From: Tardiphaga robiniae
GTDB taxonomy: Bacteria; Pseudomonadota; Alphaproteobacteria; Rhizobiales; Xanthobacteraceae
DNA: 64,000 nucleotides
Assembly (NCBI RefSeq): GCF_013359755.1
Contig: NZ_JABMCJ010000085.1
Location: forward strand, 248,001 to 312,000
Reading direction: 5' to 3'
Positions 1-7,906 of this stretch are shown here, one piece after another. The notes under the pieces are model-generated. The model was not told the DNA's origin, did no database searches, and saw nothing but the letters and a program-made list of their open reading frames with translations. Position numbers and translations under genes: made by a program. Each line of letters opens with the position of its first letter. Position 1 is the stretch's first letter.

Positions 1-180
1 TTGGCCGCACATATTGCTGCGCAGCCGAGCGTCCTCAGGGACGACACCCGGAAAATCGTGCCTTGCGCGGGGGAAGTCGATCCCCCGGCAAAAATAGCAA
101 TACCCGCGCTGCTCTCGTGCCGGACGGCGGTTGGCTTGTTCTCTGCCGGCAATGAACGGCAGTGAATTATTCTCGCTGCC
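1..180. other. Left edge, no gene recognised
   Basis: Frame +1 is open from the first base to a TGA at 163-165, so a gene entering from the left could end here, but the 54 translated residues resemble nothing I recognise and show no domain signature. The opposite strand holds the end of the downstream YbaK-type gene only from 181. I make no functional claim for this stretch. Confidence 0.3.
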
Positions 181-678
181 TCAACCCATCGCGGGAGCTT
201 GCTCCTGCACTGCCGCCGGCTCCTGGCAAACATCGACCCAGCTGGCCCCGGTCAGTTCGGCCATCCGTGCCGGGGACATCCGCACCGAACTGTTGACCGA
301 GCCCGCCGCCGGCCACACCTCGGCGAATTCCTTCAGCGACACGTCGCAGTAGACTTGTAATGGCGTTGCCAGGCCGAACGGGCAGACGCCGCCGACCGGA
401 TGGCCGGTGAGGGCAACGACCTCGTCGGCCCCCAGCATGCGGGGCTTGCCGCCAAGTGCATCGCGTGCCTTCTTATTGTCGAGCCGCGCTGTACCCTTGG
501 TCACCACCAGCACCACCCGGTCGCCGACCCGCACCGACAGCGTCTTGGCGATTTGGCCGGGTTCGACGCCCAATGCCTCGGCGGCGAGAAGGACCGTGGC
601 CGAGCTTTTGTCGGTGACCGTGACGGATAATTCGGGGGCGTTGGCGGTGAGAAAGGCGCGGACGGACTCAAGGCTCAT
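181..678 (-). CDS. YbaK/EbsC-type aminoacyl-tRNA deacylase
   Basis: A 165-residue single-domain protein of the YbaK/ProX (prolyl-tRNA editing) fold. Members hydrolyse mischarged aminoacyl-tRNA in trans in the cytoplasm; in the YbaK branch typically Cys-tRNA(Pro). Family features visible are the segment around residues 33-45 (LGVEPGQIAKTL), the Lys-rich KGTARLDNKKARDALG stretch near 65-80, and the GGVCPFGL turn near 100 that lines the substrate pocket. I start at the ATG at 678; an upstream in-frame GTG at 705 would add nine residues unlike the family. It is transcribed away from the glycosyltransferase gene across about 180 bases. Substrate specificity cannot be read from sequence alone. Confidence 0.85.
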   Translation of the reverse strand: MSLESVRAFLTANAPELSVTVTDKSSATVLLAAEALGVEPGQIAKTLSVRVGDRVVLVVTKGTARLDNKKARDALGGKPRMLGADEVVALTGHPVGGVCPFGLATPLQVYCDVSLKEFAEVWPAAGSVNSSVRMSPARMAELTGASWVDVCQEPAAVQEQAPAMG

Positions 679-858
679 GATGCGGTCTCGGTGACATACC
701 GCCACGCCCTCTCACATGTCGCCGACAAAGTGAAGTCAGATCCGTGCATTGGGGAACTGGGACGGCGCTGCCGCGCCATTCCCTCACGCCGGTTTTGACC
801 TTATACGGGCTCTTGTCTGGCTGACCGTGCCGGGCGATGTTCTGGAGCCTACCTCTCG

Positions 859-1575
859 ATGCTGCCGGCCTATGTGATCCATGCCAAGTCGTTGCCCGAG
901 CGCACGGAGCATATCCAGCGCGAGCTCGACCGTGCGGGCATCAAGTTCGAGTGGGTGCTGGATTTCGATGCCGACGAGATCACCTCCGATGTCGATCGGG
1001 CTTATTTCGCCGAAGGCGCCGACCTCACGCTGCGGCAAAAATCCTGCGCGCTGAAACATGTGGTCGCCATGCAGCGCATCCGCGAGCGCGGCCAGGATCT
1101 GGCGCTGATCTTCGAGGATGACGCATTGCTGGTGCCGGATTTCTGCGACCAGTTGAAGCGCGTGCTCGATGAAGCCGAAAAGTGGCCGCGGCCGCGCATT
1201 CTGCATCTTGGCGCCGCGACCAATTTTTACACCCCGGCGTCGGAGTTGCGCCCGGGGCAGATCGTCTATCCCGGCAATCGCGTGCGCAATATGGAAGCCT
1301 ATGTGCTGGGCGCGCCCGAGGCTTCGGCACGACTTGACTGGATCGCGCGGCATCCGATGCATGAGCCTATCGACATCGCCTTTAACACCGGCGATCCCGC
1401 CATGGGCATCCCGTTCCTGTGGCCGGAACCGCCGCTGGCCGAACAAGGCTCGCTCAACGGCGTGTTCAAGAGCTCACTCGATCGCAAGGGGCATGCGCAA
1501 TTGCAGTTGCGCATACAGTTTGCCGTGCAGAAGTTCAGGCGGCGTTATTTGAAGCGGTGGCTGAAGCTGAAGTAG
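859..1575 (+). CDS. Glycosyltransferase family 25 protein
   Basis: A 238-residue GT25-type enzyme of the LPS-biosynthesis (LgtB/LpsA-like) group, which transfers a hexose from a nucleotide sugar onto lipooligosaccharide at the inner membrane. Family markers are the N-terminal YVIHAKSLPER segment (residues 5-15), the SCALKH motif (62-67) and the acidic EDD metal/nucleotide-binding motif at 86-88. The C terminus is basic (RRYLKRWLKLK), as in membrane-associated glycosyltransferases. A GGAG lies about 11 bases before the ATG. Its last 41 bases overlap, tail to tail, the end of the O-antigen-ligase-like gene, so the two envelope-glycan genes converge. The acceptor sugar is unknown. Confidence 0.85.
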   Translation: MLPAYVIHAKSLPERTEHIQRELDRAGIKFEWVLDFDADEITSDVDRAYFAEGADLTLRQKSCALKHVVAMQRIRERGQDLALIFEDDALLVPDFCDQLKRVLDEAEKWPRPRILHLGAATNFYTPASELRPGQIVYPGNRVRNMEAYVLGAPEASARLDWIARHPMHEPIDIAFNTGDPAMGIPFLWPEPPLAEQGSLNGVFKSSLDRKGHAQLQLRIQFAVQKFRRRYLKRWLKLK

Positions 1576-2812
1576 TTGGCGGCTTCCGGTCGGTCATTCC
1601 GGATGGAGCATTGCGCACCAACGCGCCGAGCAATCCCACTGCCAGACAGTACAGCATCCCCTGCGTCACCGCCGAGATGTGGCTGTTGAATAAAGAGCCA
1701 ATCACGTTCTGCAACACGACCGCCTGGCCGAGGATGCTTGCATAATCGCGCGCGAGAAAAAGCCGTGCATGCGCGATCCACATGGCCCACAGCAGCAGCC
1801 CGCCGATCAGGCCGACCTGCAGCATGGTATGAAGCGTTTGATTGTGCGGATCGGGCGTGGCCTGGCCATAGGGCGACGGCTTCGTCGCCTCCATGCTCTG
1901 ATACAGCGGCTTGATGCTCCCCGTGCCGTGACCGGCGATGGGCGAGGCCTTCACGAAGCCGACTGCCTTGCTCCAGAAATCCAGCCGCGATGCAGTCGAG
2001 ATTGTTTCGCCGCCTGCGGTCTGGCCGCTATTGGCGTTGATGTCCGAGTTGATCTCTGCGATCCGGCGCTGGGCTTGTGGCGAGGTCAGCAATGCGATGC
2101 CGATCACGATCATGGCTGCGACCGCGACCATGGCGGAGCGTCGCCAGCCGCCGGCGTGGATGACGAATAAACCGAGTAATGCGGCGGCCATGATTGCGCC
2201 CGTCTTCGACACATAGATCAGGAAAATGTCGGCAAAGAACAGAAGCGCGAGCACGATCATCGCGATGGCGCGGCGGGTGTCCTGGACCCAGATGCGCATC
2301 GCGCCGATCGCCAGAGCGAAGGCACAAAGTGCGAAGCAGCCGGATTGAACCGCGTTGTCCTTGAAGGGCACGCCGGGCGCCTTGAACCAGCCCCACGGTC
2401 CCGTGGGCCACAGGAACGCAGCCCATGACAGGGCGAGAAGACAAATACAGGCGGCAAGAAAGCCATAAGCGATTTGTAACGCTTGTTTCGGCGTAAATGC
2501 CGTTGCCATCACCAATGGAATCAACAGCAGCTTGGCGTAGGGACCAACCCATCTGATCGCGCCGCTGAGCGGCTGCATCGACCAGAGTACGCCGACCAGG
2601 ATCAGCGCGAACAGCGCGACCGGCAGATAGGCCGCCGGCCTCCGCAACGTGGCGATGAAACGATCGCGGTCGAGTGTCAGCAGCGCGAGCACTGCAAAGA
2701 TCGACACCGCGATAGCCTGACCGCTGGTTGAGAACGGCAGCGAGAAGCCGGTGGCAATGGCAGCGATCTGCCGGGCATCCGCAAGTTTGCGCGGCAGATC
2801 GTTGTTCGTCAT
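1535..2812 (-). CDS. O-antigen ligase / Wzy_C-type membrane protein
   Basis: A 425-residue polytopic inner-membrane protein with about ten hydrophobic segments and one large periplasmic loop (roughly residues 246-335). That loop carries the Wzy_C signature: an Arg near 276 (SRLDFW), PIAGHGTGS around 291-299 and PDPHNQTLH at 320-328, whose His is the residue needed for ligation in WaaL proteins. Such enzymes transfer undecaprenyl-PP-linked glycans onto lipid A-core or polymerise repeat units. The ATG at 2812 overlaps the stop of the upstream amidohydrolase as ATGA, implying translational coupling. Its 3' end overlaps the convergent GT25 gene by 41 bases. Ligase versus polymerase cannot be decided here. 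Confidence 0.85.
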   Translation of the reverse strand: MTNNDLPRKLADARQIAAIATGFSLPFSTSGQAIAVSIFAVLALLTLDRDRFIATLRRPAAYLPVALFALILVGVLWSMQPLSGAIRWVGPYAKLLLIPLVMATAFTPKQALQIAYGFLAACICLLALSWAAFLWPTGPWGWFKAPGVPFKDNAVQSGCFALCAFALAIGAMRIWVQDTRRAIAMIVLALLFFADIFLIYVSKTGAIMAAALLGLFVIHAGGWRRSAMVAVAAMIVIGIALLTSPQAQRRIAEINSDINANSGQTAGGETISTASRLDFWSKAVGFVKASPIAGHGTGSIKPLYQSMEATKPSPYGQATPDPHNQTLHTMLQVGLIGGLLLWAMWIAHARLFLARDYASILGQAVVLQNVIGSLFNSHISAVTQGMLYCLAVGLLGALVRNAPSGMTDRKPPTTSASATASNNAA

Positions 2813-3684
2813 ATGCCCAGGAGTTTCCGTGCGTTGTTCTTCAGGACCTTCGGACGCACCTCGTCGCGAATGTCGAGCTTGGCGAAATCGGCCATCCAGC
2901 GATCCGGCATGATCACCGGCCAGTCGGAGCCGAACAGCATCTTATCCTGCAGGATCGAATTGATGTAGCGCACCAGGATCGGCGGGAAGTATTTCGGCGA
3001 CCAGCCGGACAGGTCGATATACACGTTGGGCTTGTGGGTCGCGACCGACAGCGCCTCTTCCTGCCAGGGGAAGGAGGGATGCGCCAGAATGATCTTCATG
3101 TCGGGAAAGTCGACCGCAACGTCGTCCATATACATCGGGTTGGAATATTTCAGCCGCATCCCCATGCCGCCTGGCATGCCGGAGCCGACGCCTGTCTGGC
3201 CGGTGTGGAACAGCGCGATAGCGCCGCCTTCCTGGATCGCCTCATAGAGCGGATAGGCCATGCGGTCGTTGGCGTAAAAGCCCTGCATGGTCGGGTGGAA
3301 CTTGAAACCCTTGACACCGTATTCGGAGATCAGCTTGCGTGCCTCGCGCACGCCAAGCTTGCCCTTGTGCGGATCGATCGACGCGAACGGGATCAGCACG
3401 TCGGCGTTTTCTTTGGCGATCTCCAGCATCTCGTAGTTGTTGTAGCGGCGGAAGCCGGTCTCGCGCTCGGCGTCGACCGGGAAGATCACCGCGGCAATCT
3501 TCTTGTCGCGGTAATAGGCGGCTGTTTCCTGCACTGTCGGCGGATGCTTATGCGGCGACTTGAAATACTCGGCCATGCGGGCCTGGAAATCATCATAGCC
3601 GTCGTCGGCGTGGCAGCCGCATGGCTCTTCCGCATGTGTGTGGATGTCGATGGCGACAAGGTCGTCCGGATTGAGCAATTTCAT
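2809..3684 (-). CDS. Amidohydrolase family 2 (ACMSD-like) metal enzyme
   Basis: A 291-residue TIM-barrel amidohydrolase of the Amidohydro_2 group, which includes decarboxylases (ACMSD) and hydrolases or hydratases of aromatic-degradation intermediates. Putative metal ligands are the HTH motif at 15-17, KFHP at 128-131, His160 (FHTGQTG), His202 (AHPSFPW) and Asp254 (FGSDWPV). I choose the ATG at 3684 because GGGAGA sits about ten bases upstream; in-frame starts at 3711 and 3735 lack this. Its stop overlaps the start of the O-antigen-ligase-like gene, yet the neighbour on the other side is an IclR regulator facing hydratase and Bug-protein genes, which suggests a catabolic role in that locus. 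The substrate is unknown. Confidence 0.85.
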   Translation of the reverse strand: MKLLNPDDLVAIDIHTHAEEPCGCHADDGYDDFQARMAEYFKSPHKHPPTVQETAAYYRDKKIAAVIFPVDAERETGFRRYNNYEMLEIAKENADVLIPFASIDPHKGKLGVREARKLISEYGVKGFKFHPTMQGFYANDRMAYPLYEAIQEGGAIALFHTGQTGVGSGMPGGMGMRLKYSNPMYMDDVAVDFPDMKIILAHPSFPWQEEALSVATHKPNVYIDLSGWSPKYFPPILVRYINSILQDKMLFGSDWPVIMPDRWMADFAKLDIRDEVRPKVLKNNARKLLGI

Positions 3685-3773
3685 GTCCCGCGTCTCCCGC
3701 ACTTTCATCATTATCGTTGGCGGTTGCTCTAGCAAACCGGCCTGCTGAATGAAAGGCGCGGAACGCTGCCGAC

Positions 3774-4544
3774 CTAGCCGGTGGAGAAGGACTGTGTCCG
3801 GATATCCTGCGCGGTGCGGCGGAGCGGGATCAGGTATTTCTCCTTTGCCGTCGCCTCGTCCATTGTGCCCGAAATGGCATTCACGCTGATCGCCGCGACG
3901 ACCCGGCCGCCGTGGTCGCGGACGGGGACGGCGATGCCGCAGATGGCTGGATCGAGTTCACCATCGACCCAGCCATAGCCTTTGGCCTCGACGCGTTCGA
4001 GCTCGCGTTCCAGCAGCACGGGATCGGTGATGGTGCGTGGGGTGATATGTTTGAATTCGGTGGTGGCGAGATAGTGCGCGCGCTGGTCCGGCGGCAGGGC
4101 TGCGAGCAGGACCCGGCCGAGCGACACCACGTGGGCGGGCAGGCGGCTTCCGACGGCGAGATTGGCCGAGAGAATGCGCTGCGCCGGCAATCGCAGCGCA
4201 TAGACGATCTCGGTCTCGTCCAGCACGGCCAGCGAGCAGGATTCGCCGATTTCGTTGCGCAGGTCTTCCAAAGCGCGTTGCGCATAGCCCCAGTAAGGCA
4301 GTGCATTGAGGTAGGAAAGGCCAAGCCCCAGCGCCCGCGGGCGTAGGCTGAAATAGCGGCCATCGGCTTCGCAATATTTCATCACGATCAGCGTCGCCAG
4401 CATCCGGCGCGCCGTCGCGCGGCTGAGGCCCGCGATCGCGGCGACTTCCGAGAGCGTGTGCCGACCTGGTGGGCGACCCAGCGCTTCGACGGCCGCAAAA
4501 CCACGGGCGATCGCCCGAACGAAACCGTCACTGTCTTTAGCCAT
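3774..4544 (-). CDS. IclR-family transcriptional regulator
   Basis: A 256-residue IclR-type regulator: N-terminal winged helix-turn-helix (about residues 10-70; LSEVAAIAGLSRATARRML is the recognition region) and a C-terminal effector-binding domain (about 80-250) with the usual AHVVSLGRVLLAALP and CGIAVPVRDHGG stretches. It most resembles the PcaR/PobR branch, which senses aromatic or carboxylic acids. It is divergent from the two hydratase genes and lies upstream of the amidohydrolase, so it probably controls both arms of this catabolic locus. A palindrome GTTC-N7-GAAC at 4618-4632 in the shared intergenic region is a candidate operator. Confidence 0.9.
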   Translation of the reverse strand: MAKDSDGFVRAIARGFAAVEALGRPPGRHTLSEVAAIAGLSRATARRMLATLIVMKYCEADGRYFSLRPRALGLGLSYLNALPYWGYAQRALEDLRNEIGESCSLAVLDETEIVYALRLPAQRILSANLAVGSRLPAHVVSLGRVLLAALPPDQRAHYLATTEFKHITPRTITDPVLLERELERVEAKGYGWVDGELDPAICGIAVPVRDHGGRVVAAISVNAISGTMDEATAKEKYLIPLRRTAQDIRTQSFSTG

Positions 4545-4617
4545 GCACCATCCTGCCAGTTCGGACTTGTCAGTCTCGGGAAACCGCGCCTATAGTTGTT
4601 CGTAAGGCGGCCATAAA

Positions 4618-4632
4618 GTTCGCCTGGTGAAC
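4618..4632. promoter_or_regulatory. Candidate IclR operator palindrome
   Basis: The sequence GTTC-N7-GAAC lies between the divergent IclR gene and the first hydratase gene, 18 bases before the hydratase ATG. IclR-type regulators bind short palindromes in such intergenic regions, but this site is assigned only by position and symmetry. It could equally form a small hairpin in the hydratase leader. Confidence 0.3.
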
Positions 4633-4650
4633 GTTAGTGGAGAAGGCGCT

Positions 4651-5127
4651 ATGGCGCAAGCGGAAGTTTTTGAAACCGATTTCTGGAAGGACGCGAACCT
4701 GCGCAAGGTCTGGGACGAGATCGTCCCGGGTGAGCCACGCAAGACGCTGCCTTATGTCCTGACGAGGGAGGCGATCCAGCTTTATTGCCGCTCGGTTGGC
4801 GAGAACCACCCATTGTATTTCGACGAGGCTTACGCGAAGGCGTCGCCCTATGGCGGTCTGATCGCGCCGCCATCGATCCACATTCTGCTGATGTTCTCCT
4901 GCACGCCGGCCGACGACTGGATGCGCACACCTGGGACCGTCAACGCTGGCCAGTCCTGGAGCTACAACGTCCCGGCACGGCCCGGAGATACCATCACCCT
5001 GCAGGCCCGCGCGCTCGACAAGTTCATCAAGCGCGAGCGGCTGTTCGTGGTCCACGACAACGTGTTCTTCAACCAGCGTGGCGACGTCATCTGTTCTGGC
5101 CGCGGCCAGACCATCCGCCCGATGTGA
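4651..5127 (+). CDS. MaoC-fold hydratase, catalytically altered subunit
   Basis: A 158-residue hot-dog-fold protein of the N-terminal MaoC/FAS1-dehydratase type. The usual catalytic motif G-D-x-N-P-x-H-x-D is present as GENHPLYFD at residues 50-58, so the catalytic Asp and His positions are Glu51 and Tyr56. GGLIAPPSIHI (about 69-79) is the family's substrate-tunnel motif. The ATG at 4651 follows a GGAGAAGG ribosome site. The next gene, 20 bases downstream, encodes a second hot-dog subunit with an intact dyad. By analogy with hydratase-2 enzymes made of one degenerate and one active half, I infer a heterodimeric enoyl-CoA or acyl-thioester hydratase. Confidence 0.85.
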   Translation: MAQAEVFETDFWKDANLRKVWDEIVPGEPRKTLPYVLTREAIQLYCRSVGENHPLYFDEAYAKASPYGGLIAPPSIHILLMFSCTPADDWMRTPGTVNAGQSWSYNVPARPGDTITLQARALDKFIKRERLFVVHDNVFFNQRGDVICSGRGQTIRPM

Positions 5128-5147
5128 GCGTGGCAAGGAGATCAACC

Positions 5148-5588
5148 ATGACAACCAGCTTTGACAAACTCTCCACCGGCGACACCATCGACGGTCCGAG
5201 CTTCGCAGTGTCGCGCGAGTCGATCCGGCTCTTCTGCGACGGATCACTCGACTACAATCCGCTGCATCTCGACGACAACTATATGAAGAACTCGTTCGGC
5301 AAGACCAATTTCGGCGGCATCATCATGCATGGCATGAATAATTTCGGGCTGATCACCCGCATGCTGACCGACTGGGCCTATCCCGCAGGTGCAATCCATC
5401 GCCGTCTCGAAACGCGATGGGTCAAGCCGGTGAAGCCCGGCGACACGATCCAGCCGGTTGGCATCATCAAGGCCAAGCAGACCACCGAGAAATCGCGCTG
5501 GGTGCTGATCGACGTGCTGGTGAAGAACCAGAACGACGAGAAGGTCGCTGTTGGCGAGGCGATGGTTGAATTTCCGCTGACAGCCTAG
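5148..5588 (+). CDS. MaoC-fold hydratase, catalytic subunit
   Basis: A 146-residue MaoC dehydratase-like hot-dog protein. It carries the hydratase motif D-Y-N-P-L-H-L-D at residues 35-42, so Asp35 and His40 have the D-x4-H spacing of the catalytic dyad of (R)-specific enoyl-CoA hydratases. The IMHGMNNFGLI helix near 63-73 follows. AAGGAG precedes the ATG by eight bases. It forms a two-gene unit with the degenerate subunit upstream, and the Bug-type binding-protein gene follows 63 bases later. The likely reaction is reversible hydration of an unsaturated CoA or free-acid intermediate; the substrate is not evident. Confidence 0.85.
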   Translation: MTTSFDKLSTGDTIDGPSFAVSRESIRLFCDGSLDYNPLHLDDNYMKNSFGKTNFGGIIMHGMNNFGLITRMLTDWAYPAGAIHRRLETRWVKPVKPGDTIQPVGIIKAKQTTEKSRWVLIDVLVKNQNDEKVAVGEAMVEFPLTA

Positions 5589-5651
5589 TGGCTCAATGCA
5601 ACGGCGTGCGGCATAGTCCGCACGCCGGATAAAAACAGGCAAGGGATCGAA

Positions 5652-6623
5652 ATGAAGAAGCTCACGAGGCTCGCCCTGTCGTGTCTGGCGATGACTTTTG
5701 TCATGTTGTCAGGCGCGCTGGCGCAGAATTTTCCAGTCAGTCAGATCAAGATCATCGTGCCGTTCCCGGCAGGTGGCACGACGGACATCCTCGCGCGGTT
5801 CGTCGCGCAATATCTAGGCGAGAAGCTCGGCGTCGCCACCATCGTCGAGAACCGGCCCGGTGCATCGGGCACGATCGGTTCGGAAGTTGTCGTGAAGTCG
5901 CCCGCCGATGGCAGCGTGTTGTTGGTCACGGCCACGCACCACGTGATCAATCCGAGTCTACGCAAGAGTCTGCCTTACGAGACACAGAAGGACTTCTCGC
6001 CGATCGCCCTGATCGCGACGGCGCCAAATGCGCTTGTTGTGACCAGGGACTTTCCGGCGAAGTCGGTCGCCGAGTTGATCGAGTTGGCGAAGAAGCAGCC
6101 CGGCAAGCTGTCCTTCGGATCGGCCGGCGTCGGCGGCGCCAATCATCTGTCGGGCGAATTGTTCAAGCAGATGGCTGGAATCAATATCGAACACATCCCT
6201 TACAAGGGCGCCGCGCCGGCGATGAACGACCTGATCGGCGGCCATATTCCGATCATGTTCGATACGTTGCCGACTGTTCTGCCTGCTGCCGAGGCGGGCA
6301 ACATCCGTGTGCTCGCGGTCACCAGCCTGACCCGAGCGGCCTCGCTCCCCAATGCCCCCACCCTCGATGAGGCCGGCGTAAAGGGGTTCGAGGCGACCGC
6401 CTGGTTCGGCATGTATATGCCGCAGGCCAATGGCAGCCCGGCCTATACGAAGCTGGTCGCGGCCATGAAGGAGATCCTGGCGGCACCCGCGACCCGCGAG
6501 AAATTCGCCACCCAGGGTGTCGAGCCGGGCAAGCTGGCGGGAGCTGAATTCACGGCTTTCGTCGATTCGGAGATCAAGAAGTGGGGCGCAGTGGTGAAAA
6601 CCGCGAATGTCCCGCAAGAGTGA
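5652..6623 (+). CDS. Bug/TctC-type periplasmic binding protein
   Basis: A 323-residue periplasmic solute-binding protein of the Bug (tripartite tricarboxylate transporter, TctC) family. Residues 1-24 form a Sec signal peptide ending ALAQ. The family motif PFPAGGTTDILARFVA follows at about 37-52, then ENRPGASGTIGSEVV, and the mid-domain SFGSAGVGGANHLSGELF loop. Bug proteins bind small carboxylates or aromatic acids. No TctA or TctB membrane component is encoded nearby, as is common for orphan Bug genes. Position after the hydratases suggests it captures the substrate of this pathway. Confidence 0.9.
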   Translation: MKKLTRLALSCLAMTFVMLSGALAQNFPVSQIKIIVPFPAGGTTDILARFVAQYLGEKLGVATIVENRPGASGTIGSEVVVKSPADGSVLLVTATHHVINPSLRKSLPYETQKDFSPIALIATAPNALVVTRDFPAKSVAELIELAKKQPGKLSFGSAGVGGANHLSGELFKQMAGINIEHIPYKGAAPAMNDLIGGHIPIMFDTLPTVLPAAEAGNIRVLAVTSLTRAASLPNAPTLDEAGVKGFEATAWFGMYMPQANGSPAYTKLVAAMKEILAAPATREKFATQGVEPGKLAGAEFTAFVDSEIKKWGAVVKTANVPQE

Positions 6624-6639
6624 TCCGCACGTGTTTGAA

Positions 6640-6664
6640 GGGTCCGGTGGCTGTTCCCGGACCC
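6640..6664 (+). terminator. Hairpin downstream of the Bug-protein gene
   Basis: GGGTCCGG and CCGGACCC form an eight-base perfect stem with a nine-base loop, 17 bases after the stop codon. There is no T-run after it, so it may be a weak or Rho-assisted terminator or a 3'-end-protecting hairpin. Confidence 0.5.
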
Positions 6665-6864
6665 TCAAGCCACCAAAATACCTGCAAATATCGATCCGAT
6701 GGTCGTCAGATGCCCGGATCGGATTGACAGTCTGGCGCCCGATGGCTTAGAAACCGCGGGTCCCGGGCGACTTGGTCGCCAGCGGGTTCAAGCTCATTTT
6801 CGCTGATTTCGGCCTGCTGCGCACGGCCTTTGACGTCAGTATCGCAAGCTATCAGGATTGACCG

Positions 6865-6990
6865 ATGAAAGTCCGTAACTCGTTGAAATCGCTGCGTGGT
6901 CGTCACCGCGACAACCGCCTGGTCCGCCGCAAGGGCCGCGTCTACGTGATCAACAAGACCCAGCGCCGTTTCAAGGCTCGCCAGGGTTGA
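6865..6990 (+). CDS. rpmJ: 50S ribosomal protein L36
   Basis: A 41-residue, very basic protein beginning [14 protein letters not shown] and ending RFKARQG, recognisable as L36, the smallest large-subunit protein, which binds 23S rRNA near the peptidyl-transferase region. It is the cysteine-free form: the Zn-ribbon Cys/His set of classical L36 is absent, as is usual for the 41-residue alphaproteobacterial type. The ATG follows the weak site AGGATTG. It stands alone, outside the ribosomal-protein operons, and is followed by two hairpins. Confidence 0.95.
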   Translation: MKVRNSLKSLRGRHRDNRLVRRKGRVYVINKTQRRFKARQG

Positions 6991-7001
6991 GTTGCTGAGC
7001 G

Positions 7002-7018
7002 GCCGGCATTTTGCCGGC
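7002..7018 (+). terminator. First hairpin after rpmJ
   Basis: GCCGGCA and TGCCGGC form a seven-base stem around a TTT loop, 11 bases after the rpmJ stop. It has no T-tract and is followed 27 bases on by a much better intrinsic terminator, so it may only stabilise the 3' end. Confidence 0.45.
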
Positions 7019-7044
7019 TGGCCTCACGACATCACAGGTGTTTG

Positions 7045-7073
7045 ACGCGCTGCTGCTTTGCAGCGCGTTTTTT
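7045..7073 (+). terminator. Rho-independent terminator after rpmJ
   Basis: A nine-base G+C-rich stem (ACGCGCTGC with GCAGCGCGT), a six-base loop and a run of six T residues form a textbook intrinsic terminator. It lies just before the TPR-protein gene at 7092, so that gene should have its own promoter or depend on read-through. Confidence 0.85.
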
Positions 7074-7091
7074 CGTGTCTAGACTTGCAGC

Positions 7092-7736
7092 ATGGCATTG
7101 AGAATCCCGGCCGCAGGTTTTGGAATTCTGCTGAGCGCGTTTCTGGGCGCAGCACCCGTCTATGCGCAGGTGCGAGATCCGCAGGTCGTGACCCCGGATG
7201 CGCCGAAGAAGATTCCCGAGCCACCCGCCAAACTGCCGAAGGTCAATGCCGACAAGACGCGCGGCCTTGATTTTCTGTTTGGTGCGCTGAAAGCGGCGCC
7301 GGACGAAGCCAGTGCCAAACACGTCGAAGGCCGGATCTGGGCCCTGTGGTCGCAGACCACGAGCGACACGACGGCGCTGCTGATGACCCGCGCCAAGACG
7401 GCGCTGGACGCCAAGCAGGTCGATCTGTCGCTGCAGTTGTTGAGCGCGGTGGTGAAGCTGCGCCCGGATTACGTCGAGGGCTGGAATCGGCGCGCGACGC
7501 TGTATTACCTGCAGAACGATTACACCCGGTCGCTGCAGGATATCGAGCAAGTGCTGATACGCGAACCCCGGCATTTCGGTGCTCTGGCAGGGCTCGGCAT
7601 GATCATGCAGGAGCTGGGCGACGACAAGCGTGCGCTTGATGCGTTCCGCAAGGCGCTTGCGGTCAATCCGCATCTCGAAAAGGTGCCGGAGCTGGTCAAG
7701 ACCCTGACCGAAAAGGTCGAAGGCCGCGATATCTGA
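7092..7736 (+). CDS. Periplasmic TPR-repeat protein
   Basis: A 214-residue protein with an N-terminal Sec signal (about residues 1-26, cleavage after PVYAQ) and a C-terminal helical repeat region. Tetratricopeptide-like helix pairs are visible from about residue 85 to 205: ALDAKQVDLSLQLLSAVVKLRPDYVEGW, RATLYYLQNDYTRSLQDIEQVL and the GMIMQELGDDKRALDAFRKAL unit. TPR units mediate protein contacts; no enzymatic domain is present. The gene begins 18 bases after a strong terminator and is followed 170 bases later by the MscS gene on the same strand. The binding partner is unknown. Confidence 0.85.
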   Translation: MALRIPAAGFGILLSAFLGAAPVYAQVRDPQVVTPDAPKKIPEPPAKLPKVNADKTRGLDFLFGALKAAPDEASAKHVEGRIWALWSQTTSDTTALLMTRAKTALDAKQVDLSLQLLSAVVKLRPDYVEGWNRRATLYYLQNDYTRSLQDIEQVLIREPRHFGALAGLGMIMQELGDDKRALDAFRKALAVNPHLEKVPELVKTLTEKVEGRDI

Positions 7737-7906
7737 GATTCCCTGAAAGTTGGGGCGCTTGCGGGACATCGCGGGAACATCGCCCTGCTTTGATGCATCC
7801 CTGCTGCCCGCGATGGAAAAACAAGACATCGTCGCCGGGGAATCAAACTTCTGACACAGGAAACGGGCGAAAAGGGCGTTTTCCGAGCCACAGGAAGGGA
7901 CACCTT

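Noticed and set aside
2728-3732. 334-codon plus-strand frame opposite the amidohydrolase
   Set aside because: The minus strand encodes all conserved amidohydrolase metal ligands; the plus frame lacks any recognisable domain.
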